Source: Pohlia nutans (lineage: Eukaryota > Streptophyta > Bryopsida > Bryales > Mniaceae). From it: 64,000 nt of DNA. This document shows positions 55,069-64,000 of the stretch, piece by piece; position 1 is the stretch's first letter; each line of letters begins with the position of its first letter. Below the pieces are notes generated by a model. That model was not told the origin of the DNA. It searched no databases and saw nothing but the letters and a program-made list of their open reading frames with translations. The stretch covers positions 32,641,811 to 32,705,810 of the forward strand of contig CM040085.1 of the NCBI GenBank assembly GCA_022496805.1, written 5' to 3'. A program made the position numbers and the translations under genes.

Positions 55069-56499
55069 ATGGCTCTCGCCATCGACACCACATATCTGGC
55101 CCAATCGGTACATACGCTGGAAAGTTATCTACATCTTTCCTCAGGATTGACAAAACGTAAATTCCAAGTCTATAGGGTGTGCGTTCACGCTACAGTTTTC
55201 CACGATGATGCTGCCAACAAATCTGTATTTCCGCCGTTGCAAGAGGCCGTGGATTGGCAAGCTGACCAAGATGATGATCAAGATGAGGTGGAGGTGTTTC
55301 ACCATCTCAAGCAACTGGCTCAGACGCGGACAGCAGCGTGGACTGAAACCAAGCGCAGCAATGCCACCACCACTCTGGTGGCAAGCTCCGCGGTCGAGTC
55401 TCCGTTGCTCATTGCCAGTGCCCAACCAAGACCCCTTTCCTCCTTCCATCGCTATTCCTTTAGACAATCCCTGCTCTATAGATACGATGGAAATTCCCTT
55501 AAATCCAGGCATGAATACCGATCGAGCAGGATAAAAGACATTCCCATGCAATTAATTTTTTTTCTCTTGTGGATGGTCAGTAACAAACTCAGAATTATCG
55601 GGGCGAGTTCCAGCAGAAATAGACCCAGGGTTGTAGCCTGGGAACTGCAATATGACGTCGTGGATCTCGACAGCCGGAGGAGCCACCCCACTTGGCGCCC
55701 TCACAAACGACGCCGGTCAACCCTCAACCCCTTTCATCGAGTGTCTTCGTCCCCATCCGTGGAAGACACGCCCCATCTTCCGGACGTAAAGCAATTCAAC
55801 GGAGTCCGCTACCGCCGCGACCGGAGGACGTGGACAGCGGAGATGAAGCCCCCAAAGTACAAGAAGGTCTACTTCGGAGAGTTCAAGTCTCAAACCCAAG
55901 CTGCCCGCGTTGTCGATGTAGCTTTCTACTACTACGGCAAGCCAAACTTCCTCAACTTTCCAGACACCCCTGGCATGCTGTCCACAAGGCCTGAACCAGC
56001 AGGACTCGGCGTGGAAGACAAGCTGAGATTCGTCAAGGAGCAAGCAAAGTGGGTGTCATCCATAGCCTCCACACTCCCCTCTTCATCTGCTTTTGTCACC
56101 TCGGCAATTCCAGACCCGTCATTTAGAGGCTGCCAGGCAGACAATTCTCAGTTCCGTTCCTTCTCCGAGCTAGCATCGTTTCTAAGCTGCGGCGATGCCG
56201 ATGAAGCAGACGATGGCATCTCCCAACCTCAACACTCCCTGCAACTGGATTGCATAGTCAGCAATGGCTTGATGGAGCCAAATCTTGTCACTGCAGATGC
56301 TGGTGGGTTTGGGAGCGGTACATTACAAGAGATGCAACATTGGTGTTCGGAGGATGGCGCTGTTGATCCGTGGTTGTTTGATAATTTGTGGTCGCCCAGC
56401 AGCTCCGTGCATATCACCGACGGATGGGATGGAGCTCAACACTCGGGCGTCGCAGCCCGGACTGACTTCGTCACTCCAATGCCCGAGAATATGCTATAA
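55069..56499 (+). CDS. AP2/ERF-like transcription factor 3
   Basis: 476 codons, no intron, starting at ATG 55,069 in CACCCGCCATGG. It shares the start with gene 2 (MALAIDTTYLAQ), VYRVCVHATVFHDD, RPHKRRRS, the AP2/ERF-like domain (FNGVRYRRDRRTWTAEM) and the acidic tail (PWLFDNLWSPSSS). The block around residues 140-170 (YRSSRIKDIPMQLIFFLLW) differs from both sisters, as does the N-terminal block, yet the frame is kept. The C-terminal part has drifted from the near-identical pair of genes 1 and 2. Its 3' block is interrupted 287 bp downstream by a Tc1 element. Confidence 0.8.
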   Translation: MALAIDTTYLAQSVHTLESYLHLSSGLTKRKFQVYRVCVHATVFHDDAANKSVFPPLQEAVDWQADQDDDQDEVEVFHHLKQLAQTRTAAWTETKRSNATTTLVASSAVESPLLIASAQPRPLSSFHRYSFRQSLLYRYDGNSLKSRHEYRSSRIKDIPMQLIFFLLWMVSNKLRIIGASSSRNRPRVVAWELQYDVVDLDSRRSHPTWRPHKRRRSTLNPFHRVSSSPSVEDTPHLPDVKQFNGVRYRRDRRTWTAEMKPPKYKKVYFGEFKSQTQAARVVDVAFYYYGKPNFLNFPDTPGMLSTRPEPAGLGVEDKLRFVKEQAKWVSSIASTLPSSSAFVTSAIPDPSFRGCQADNSQFRSFSELASFLSCGDADEADDGISQPQHSLQLDCIVSNGLMEPNLVTADAGGFGSGTLQEMQHWCSEDGAVDPWLFDNLWSPSSSVHITDGWDGAQHSGVAARTDFVTPMPENML

Positions 56500-56786
56500 G
56501 ATTCTCCGTTTTCACCAGAATGTAGATATGCTGATTTTATCAGTCCGTTTAGAATTAGTTGCTTGTATACTGATTTGCCTGCATGTGGTAAGCTTAACCG
56601 CTACACATCCTGGAGTTCCTGTGTGGCCAAATATGATTGCATGTATTGTTGTGTAGAAGTAGGCCATTGTTATTCCACCAACATATTGTGTACACGCTAT
56701 ATAAGCAAATACATATTTGAAGCATTGTCTGACTGTTCGCTGGAGTACACTTCCAAAAGGACCTATGAATGCTATGTGAGTGTGTA

Positions 56787-58431
56787 CAGTGGCAACCACA
56801 AATAGTTGTACAAGAGGAGTTTTTTTTTTTAAATACTTGCCAAATCTACATGAACTCTCATAAAATAACAAGAACACAACCACAAGCACGTATAGTTGCA
56901 ACAGGCATAAAACACAAAGTTTTCAATGAAAATATGAATTAGAAAAACACACAATAATTCAAATGTGTAACAAGCTTGTACAATTCTTTATGGTCAAATT
57001 GATTTTTATTGCATATCAACTATAGAAAATAAGACTAAAAATTACTAAACACCTTTATAACTCAATGATTCAACTCATAAGCACTCACAAACACTACCAC
57101 CGTGTGTGGCCACCTCTTGCATGGTAGACATCAAGAGCTCTTTGAGGCATAGAGCGTATTAACTTCCTAACAACATCAGGCTCTATACCGTACCAAATTT
57201 CTTGGATCTTCTCCCATAAGTCACTTTTACTAGTTGGTTTCCTTTTAGACCTTCTCAGACGACGATCTACTTCATTCCAAAGATGTTCTATTGGATTGAG
57301 ATCAGGTGATTGTGGAGGGTGTCCAATAAGCTCAAATTTTTGAGCACGCAACCACTCTACAACATAATGTGCAGTATGCTTTGGGTCATTATCATGCTGG
57401 AATATAACCTCATCCTCTTCTAAACCTTGCATCTGTATAGTACCCATAAGTTCCGTCTCTAAAATGTTGCGATATACATATTTATCCATCTTCCCTTCAA
57501 TCAGGTGAAGCTTGCCAACTCCTTCCCAAGTCATACAACCCCAAACCATTATGTTTCCTCCTCCATGTTTGACTGTAGATTGCACATGCTGATCTAAAAG
57601 ACGATCTCCACTCTTTCTCCAACAATACTGACGTCCATCTGAGCCAAAAAGATTGAATTTAGACTCATCAGAAAAAATGACATGAGCCCAAAACTCCCAA
57701 TCTGCATGCTTGCACTTCTTTGCCCACTGCAAACGACGTGCTCGATGTTTCTTTGTCAAAAGTGGCTTCTTGGTCTTCACGCATGCTCTCAACCCTTGCC
57801 TCCGAAGACTCCTTTTCACCGTATTATCACTCAATTGGAAGCCCTCAGATCGTAACACTCTTCCTATAGCTGCCGCTGTGCTAGTATTTGGATCATTTAA
57901 TCTCGTCACAATGCCACGGTCACCGCGTTCATCTAGAATTCTAGGTCTACCAGGTGAAGTTTTATTTGTTAGACTCTCTCTCTCACGGAACCTTCGCACT
58001 ATGTCAGAAGAAGTGCTTCGAGGAATGCCCAAAACTGCAGAAATCTAGCCATATGAGTTGCCTCGCTCATACATCTCAAGAACTGCCCTACGTTGATTCT
58101 CAGACCTTCTAGGAGCCATAGTGAATCACCAAAGGCCTCTCCAAATCATACAAAAAAAATCCAAAACAAAAAGCCTCACAAGTGCAATTTTAATGAGAAG
58201 ATAGTGGTGTGTACAACTGATGTGCATATTAAGTTGTACACACCCCTTCACGATTTTTGCATGAATAATTTCTACAAGTGGCAAAGTTTTGGGGAGTCAA
58301 TGTTAATTAGGTGCCATGTGGTGTATCAATTAATGCTAACCCAAAAAATCTCCTGTAAACCCACTTACTAAGCTATAGTCAACACCTGTTGAAGTGATGG
58401 GCCACTGTGCGAAGACTTCTGGTCGCCACTG
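56787..58431 (-). mobile_element. Tc1-like transposon A
   Basis: 1,645 bp with ends CAGTGGCAACCA and, reverse complemented from the right, CAGTGGCGACCA, flanked by TA at 56,785-56,786 and 58,432-58,433. Units 1 and 2 retain the empty site GAGTGTG-TA-TGTGATATTTGC (about 31,848 and 42,597). It carries one transposase ORF on the minus strand, broken once. The inverted repeats are short (about 16 bp), with a GTGTGTACAACT / AGTTGTACACAC palindrome near the right end (58,207-58,246). Confidence 0.95.
57094..58119 (-). pseudogene. Tc1-like DD34E transposase with one nonsense codon
   Basis: Read from ATG 58,119, the frame covers 341 codons and is interrupted only by TAG at codon 25 (58,045-58,047), inside the N-terminal helix-turn-helix region. 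A GRPR motif follows the paired-like domain. Catalytic residues are D151 (IFSDESKF), D243 (QHDNDPKHT) and E278 (NPIEHLW), spacing DD34E. The C-terminus is intact. Full length would be normal for Tc1 transposases. As it stands it makes only a 24-residue peptide unless read-through or downstream initiation occurs. Confidence 0.92.
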
Positions 58432-58960
58432 TATGTGCTATTTGCTAGTAGAACTATTGAATGTAGTGAATTACTGGGAATTGAGTTGTATGAACATCTT
58501 CACCAGCACTCTGGAAAGCTCTCTGGCTTTGGAAAACTGCATGTGCTTAGGTTGGTCATCAGTTTATATGGAGTGTGACTAAAGAGTGTAATACAGCCCT
58601 CAAAAACGACTCAAGCTATTGTATCTTTTCGTTTTAATGGCACAATCCAAGCGTGGTGACTTGTGAGTGCCTTACTTACTATTTTGGAGTCTACTTGAGT
58701 CATGTCGGTGATCTACACAGTGTGCTTTATAATTGTTGGATGACCGCCAGAGTTGTTGGTGGAGTTACTCTAAAATTAGACTTCTTTTCTTTATGTGGAA
58801 GAATTCTGGTCTCCGAATCTATCTGGCATGAGTAAAACATCAATTTGTTCCACCTCTGAGCCTATGTCCACATGACAAAGGTTAGTGGTATAGAACGTAT
58901 TCTCCTCTATATTGAATGGCCACTTAAATTACCATGGTTTCCACTTTCAAGTGAAGCACC

Positions 58961-59025
58961 ATATATATATGTATGTATATGTATATATATATATATATAT
59001 ATATGTATTTATTATTTACATATAT
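58961..59025. repeat. Interrupted (TA)n microsatellite in unit 3
   Basis: Same locus as 32,383 and 43,129, here broken by TATG, TTTATT and ACATAT changes. Confidence 0.8.
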
Positions 59026-60492
59026 AATGGTAGCCACACTTTGACATGGTTGAAATTTTGTGCCATTGAGTTGTTAAGAATTACTAAGGAGTGGTGTGAG
59101 TGAGCCCATCACAAAGATGAAGTCTCAAATACTTGCTCTCATTTTGAATTCAATGATTTTCTTTTTCATCTTTCTTCCTCTACCTCGTACTGTCTATATC
59201 AAGTGTTTGATTTGATTGGATGTTTTAAATTTGATGAGTGTAAATGTATTTGAACATGGGATTGATTTTACTGATTTTTCTAATAGACTCACTTCAACAA
59301 ATTAAAAGTAGAAAATCAAGTTGAGATCTTGGTGAAGATTTCTAGGATAACTCAAAGGTCTTCTAAATTAAGTACTTAGGGAATTTCCAACATACATGAA
59401 ATAAGGAATTTGGTAATGATTCAATAAAATCACACCCTATCATGATAATAATATTGTTAATATTTATTATTGTTATTATTATCAAATTTATAATAAATCA
59501 AGACTTAAATTTGATACTACTCATTTTATATAGCATCTCGAAACATAATTTAGTTTGAATCCAAATTTTGTTTCTTTGGTGAGTATTGCCTTTTCAATCC
59601 GTTAAGTGTAGAACAAGGTTACTGTAATATATTTCAATCCAAGCAATGACCATGCTCAAAATGCATATTTGGACATGTTTGGACTTCCAAGCAAAGCAAC
59701 AACATTTTATGAGCCGCGTGTCCTTTGTAAGAAGAAGTGCGCTCCAAGTGGCACAAAGTTTCATCGGGGACAACGTCCTATCTTGCTCAAATGGTGTATT
59801 TCCTTGTGTTGCCATCATTCTCCTCAGCACAATATTGTCACTTTTGGTTCTATTTGTTGTTGTTGGAGAGAGACTGAGTTGTTAGGAAGTTTTTGTAAGG
59901 GCCGCAAGTAGATACAAGGATAGAGCCTCATCATCTTAGGACACGGGGCTTGGAACTTGTGAACATGGCCAATGGGCAAGCCTATCCTTTGTTGAAATCC
60001 AAAGTTGCTGTAATTTGTATAAATCAATGCAAGAGTTAAAATTGAAGCCGGCAAAACTATATGTATGGAGGGTTCGCCGTCTAATGAGAAGTTGGTTGAT
60101 TTCTTGTTGCAATGAAATTTACTTTCATTTGTACCAAAAAAACAGAAAAAGAATAATAATAAACAATATATATACTATAATAAGTTTTGCATTTTTTATG
60201 AATAAGTAATGCATTTTTGAAGTTTTGTTGGAGCTTCCTCCAAACTGTGAATCGACTTCAAATCTGTTTTTAGCGCAACCGTGTGGGAATGCAGAAGCCA
60301 CGGGAATTGGAAATCCTCCTTTTCTGTCAAAAACAAAGAAATATATCCATGTTCTAAATCTTGATAATTAAATCCTACTTTGACAAACGGAACTCTAATA
60401 ATATAAGCTTCCTTCTAATGGTCTGAAAATGGGATGGAAGGTGAACCACCGGCTAGTTGTATCATTTGTGATCACTATGTATCAGTGTCTAA

Positions 60493-60852
60493 GGGCCGCT
60501 TTACACTATGGCCGTCCAAGTCGAGAGGCCGTGGGATTGAGTGGCCAAACTTTGTTGAGAGTTCAAAGAAATCTAGTGAAAATAGGCAATAAAGTATAGT
60601 TTTCATTTTTTATGAAAAGAAATCGACGGCCTCTCGACCATAGTTTGGGTTTCCATTCCCGTCCCACCCAAACTTCCTTTGGAGAGGCCGTCGCCTTGGG
60701 CAAAAAGTGTTGCCATGTAGGCATTGTGAAGGGCGACGGCCTTTGGACTTTGGCCTCTAGTGTGAAGGGTCGAGTGGCCGAATTCTTGGTTTCTTGCAAT
60801 CCGATTGGTGAAAATCGACAGCCTCTCGACCTTCGGCCATAGTGTGAAGCCC
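60493..60852. mobile_element. Tourist-like MITE in unit 4
   Basis: Paralogous to 34,194 and 45,430, flanked by TAA. The right end lacks the CGG preserved in the unit 3 copy, as does unit 2. Confidence 0.8.
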
Positions 60853-61275
60853 TAACATTTCAAATATTCATATGTACACTAGTAGTGGCAGTGTGGCACA
60901 AATAGGGTGACTTCCGAATTGTACAAAGTTCACTTGCACACAGGAATTGTAATTTATTGTAGTGTTTTTCTTTGTTTTATTACAAGGATTAGTTGTAACT
61001 GGTTTCTTTCTATCTGCTCTTATGTAGAGGAGCGGCTAACTCATAAACGACACTTTTGGTCCTCCATTCAAAATTTTGTAATGTGTATTACTAGTACCTA
61101 CTGGAATAAATAGTCAAGTGGAGTAGTTTACCTTGTATTATAATGCAAGACAGTGATATTCTCTGAAGATTGCTTTTGAGTATTAAATATTATTAAATGT
61201 TAGTAAATTGCATTAAATAAGTATTTCATATTTGAATGTTTAAATTTCGTTGTGATGCAGGTCTCCAATCTTTAA

Positions 61276-61997
61276 CCCCTAAAGGTTGGGCCTATGACCA
61301 TAGAATCATGTTTTATCTGTTACTCTCAATTTTGCTACTAAAATTAATACAAGAATTCAAATTTATATTTTTAGTAGATGAACTCACATGTCTACTACAA
61401 ATCATGAATTTTTCATAGATTTTGTTGAAAATTTGAAATTACTATGATTGTATGAAGTGATTGTAAAGAAAATCTATATCAATTACAAAATGTACTAGAT
61501 AAATCCGATTTTCTTACCTAAGGTGTAAATTACAATGAAGAAAAGTTTAGTTGATGAAAATCATCCGTGTATCTAAATTTAGAAATTTTGCTACACCTTG
61601 GTCATACCTACCGAACTTGTAACTACAATAAAACACTCAATTTTCAATTGTTTCCAAAAGTTCAAAGCGGAGTAGAAACTAGACTTGGCAAGCTTCATTT
61701 TGTTAGTTGAGCTCAAATGCAATGGAACTCATTTTCATGGCCTAAATTTAGTTCAAGTAGAACAAGCAAAAACATTCAAAATTCACTACACGGAGAATCG
61801 TTTTTACGACTCTTTTTGTAGTTGGGACCCCATGCAAAATCTAAAAATAGCTTGAATGATTTGAGACTAACTTGAAGGGGTGGCATCACCAAGCAAAGCC
61901 CTTCACATAAAGGATTGGAAATCATCCACGCAACGGTTGGAATTGAACAGTCGACTTCATTCATAAGCCATTTTTTGGTCTCGGCGGCGTTTAGGGG
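61276..61997. mobile_element. TTAA-flanked element, copy 9 (unit 4)
   Basis: 722 bp at the same site as copies 6 and 8, ends CCCCTAAAGG / GTTTAGGGG, flanks TTAA and TTCA. Non-coding. Confidence 0.85.
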
Positions 61998-62200
61998 TTC
62001 ACTGCTTGAGAGCCATCCACCGAATATAATATAGATAGGCTGATTTTTTCAGTTAAATTTTCAGTCCCTTTAGAATTAGTTGGTGGAGACTTTAAAGCTG
62101 ATAATTATTCCATGCCAATTGCCCCTAACCCAGAAGACAAAAGGATGGGTCTCTGATAGTGGAGACCTCTGATTGAATGAATGCTCATTTCTGCCATGTA

Positions 62201-63809
62201 CAGTACCTCACAAAACTGTTCCAATGTTGTAAATATCTTCTTTTGGTTGACTGTGGATGCTACATGGCAATTGCAAATGCCCATGTGGCATTGCAATAAG
62301 CTTCTAATCTACGTTAGGAAGCCACATGTAAAAACCAATGACATGCATGACTATCTATACGTGACAATTGTAGGGTTCAAAGCCATCTGATTCACTGGAA
62401 CAGTTTTGTGAGTGCACTCTTCCAAAACTAAATGTTTACAAAAGCTTGTCAATCTTGATGGACCTTCAACTCTTTGTTGTAGAACTTTGTTCCACTGTGT
62501 GTATAGACCATTTTCCTGCAGTTTTTTGTACTTTGTTGTTCTTGCTTCCAAGTAGAAAAGATGGTGTCTGCATTATCTTCTCAAAAAAAGTCAGACGTTC
62601 TTTCTATGTTGCAAAGAGGGTGCACTATAAGAGAAGTGTCAAGGAGTTTGCATGTGGGTGTTGGAACTGTGCAGAGGCTCCGACAAAAGTGTGTTTTCAA
62701 TGTAGAATCATCACATGGAGGTAGACCAAGAAAGATGACTCCTGCAATGGAACGGTCTTGTGTATTGAATATGACTAGAGGTAAGCTTAGTACTGCAGTA
62801 GAGGCTACAAAAAATGTGCAAGAGGCATTTGGGATGCAAGTGTGTGTTGAAACAGTGAGACATGTTTTACGTAGAGGTGGTTTACAATCACAAGTGAAGC
62901 AGAAAAAACCACGTCTTTCAGTCAAGAATATCAAAGCACGTTTAGACTTTGCAAGAGCCCATCTAGATTGGACTATAGATGATTGGAGTCGTGTCATTTT
63001 CTCTGATGAGTCTAAAATCAACTTATTCTGCTCTGATGAAATCTCTTGGTGTTGGAGTCGTGATCCACATGAGTTGTCAACACGCACTGTTACAGAGACA
63101 GTAAAGCATGGTGGTGGTGGAATCATGATTTGGGGTAGTATGACCATTTATGGGCCAGGACTAGTGTACAAAGTTGAAGGCCGCCTCAATCAACATGGAT
63201 ATCGTCAGATTTTAGAGCAGACAATAGATGGTACAATTAGAAAATATGGATTAGATGCTACACAAGTCATTTTTCAGCAAGATAATGCTTCCGTTCACAC
63301 CACAAAAATGATGCAAGAATGGTTTTCAAGGCAAAGTTTTAGTCTTCTAACGTGGCCTGCCCAATCCCCTGATTTAAATCCAATAGAACATCTATGGGCC
63401 ATCCTCAAAAGGAGATTGAATCAATATGATTCACCTCCAAAAGGAATGATAGAATTATGGGAACGTGTAGTACAAGTCTTCTCTTCTATTACTGCACATG
63501 ATTGTAGAAGACTTATAGAAAGTATGCCCAAAAGGATTGAAGCTGTAATAGCTTCAAAAGGAAGATGGACAAAGTATTAGCTAGTTTACTTAGAGCACTC
63601 ACAAAACTGTACCAATGTATATACTAGTTTTTAACTTTCATTTTTCCTTCAATGATATTTGATTTAGTTAGATTTTTTTTACAAATGTGTACTAGATTGA
63701 ATGTAATATATGCCTCAAACTACTACTTGAAAGTTTGGACATCCATTTATCTTACACATACTTTTGAATCTAGAAGTTCCAATCATTGGAACAGTTTTGT
63801 GAGGTACTG
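62201..63809 (+). mobile_element. Tc1-like transposon B, apparently intact
   Basis: 1,609 bp with perfect 26-bp inverted repeats beginning CAGTACCTCACAAAACTG, flanked by TA (62,199-62,200 and 63,810-63,811). The empty site GCCATG-TA-TGTATCTTC is kept in units 1-3. Each end carries an inner, oppositely oriented copy of the repeat core (TGGAACAGTTTTGTGAG at 62,397-62,413; CACTCACAAAACTGTACCA at about 63,596-63,614), so each 215-bp end could fold on itself. One uninterrupted transposase gene lies between. Confidence 0.96.
62561..63580 (+). CDS. Tc1-like DD34E transposase, intact
   Basis: 339 codons from ATG 62,561 to TAG. It would cut and paste its own element at TA sites. The N-terminal paired-like helix-turn-helix region spans residues about 1-110, with GRPRK near 54-58. 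Catalytic residues are D149 (IFSDESKINLF), D241 (FQQDNASVHTT) and E276 (NPIEHLW), spacing DD34E. Length is typical of active Tc1 transposases. No stop, frameshift or missing catalytic residue is seen. It is clearly distinct from the transposase at 57,094. Possible current activity is inference. Confidence 0.96.
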   Translation: MVSALSSQKKSDVLSMLQRGCTIREVSRSLHVGVGTVQRLRQKCVFNVESSHGGRPRKMTPAMERSCVLNMTRGKLSTAVEATKNVQEAFGMQVCVETVRHVLRRGGLQSQVKQKKPRLSVKNIKARLDFARAHLDWTIDDWSRVIFSDESKINLFCSDEISWCWSRDPHELSTRTVTETVKHGGGGIMIWGSMTIYGPGLVYKVEGRLNQHGYRQILEQTIDGTIRKYGLDATQVIFQQDNASVHTTKMMQEWFSRQSFSLLTWPAQSPDLNPIEHLWAILKRRLNQYDSPPKGMIELWERVVQVFSSITAHDCRRLIESMPKRIEAVIASKGRWTKY

Positions 63810-64000
63810 TATGTATCTTCAAGCTAGTCAAGAGGATGTATCCATTATACTTTCCAATTCAGTCACGTTCTCGTTCTTTCCTATTGAATAAAATTTCCAT
63901 CATGGAGATCTTGGTAGAGTACTTAATTCTGCACTGCATGGAGACACTTTGAACGTATATGAGCTTGCAATGAAAAACTGTTTACAAAACGTGCTTGTAC

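Larger units (their letters stand above)
44560..60066. repeat. Segmental duplication unit 3
   Basis: The longest unit. It holds the shared blocks plus four insertions between 44,961 and 48,403, a TTAA element (48,572), repeat R1, a unit-specific stretch (50,441-51,110), an internal second copy of the pre-AP2 block (51,350-52,946 and 53,380-55,068) with an inverted AP2 fragment at the junction, AP2 gene 3, and a Tc1 element in the AP2 3' block. Confidence 0.75.
60067..64000. repeat. Segmental duplication unit 4 (cut by window end)
   Basis: It repeats the start of units 2 and 3: Tourist-like MITE, pseudo-exon relic, TTAA element, then the CCCCTAACCCAGAAGAC block, where Tc1 element B is inserted. 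The last bases (63,812-64,000) match 35,930-36,115 and 49,498-49,685. No AP2 gene is reached inside the window. Confidence 0.8.

Overview
The window looks like a repeat-rich, AT-rich plant nuclear genome. The plant signals are AP2/ERF-domain genes, Stowaway- and Tourist-like MITEs and telo-box motifs. I cannot name the species. The two Tc1-type (DD34E) transposons and the apparently self-priming Ty3/gypsy chromovirus are unusual for the best-studied flowering plants, whereas the Stowaway terminus is typical of flowering plants, so the lineage stays open.

Positions 1-20,370 are almost pure mobile-element territory. A young chromodomain Ty3/gypsy element (7,542-13,896) is nested in a large foldback element (about 6,204-13,925) whose sister copy lies at 15,929-17,290. 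Around them sit elements that begin CCCCTAAA or similar, end TTTAGGGG or similar and are flanked by TTAA, plus two Tourist-like MITEs. The gypsy element has 391-bp LTRs differing at two positions, a U3 packed with heat-shock-element pentamers, an 11-nt primer site complementary to its own predicted RNA 5' end, gag and pol in a -1 arrangement with a C-terminal chromodomain, and an extra 117-codon ORF after pol.

Positions 20,370-26,220 hold degenerate tandem repeats and then a probable multi-exon host gene I do not recognise. Three of its exons are tandem copies of one phase-0 cassette. Its last exon lies inside the first unit of the large duplication that follows.

Positions about 25,500-64,000 are a tandem segmental array of at least three and a half units, each about 8-15 kb. 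Three units carry an intronless AP2/ERF-like gene (30,193; 40,861; 55,069), and a fourth AP2 fragment lies inverted at 52,956-53,157. Because the units are paralogous, many insertions can be compared with an empty site in a sister unit. This gives direct target-site duplications for Tc1 elements (TA), a Stowaway element (TA), a 548-bp mariner-type MITE (TA), Tourist-like MITEs (TAA) and the TTAA elements. The last unit carries an open Tc1-like transposase; the Tc1 copy in the third unit is broken by one nonsense codon.

The strongest leads are the TTAA-targeting family (piggyBac-like or Sola3-like), the heat-element-loaded and apparently self-priming LTR element, the AP2 array with frame-preserving hypervariable blocks and a conversion-like identity tract, and the tandem exon cassette.
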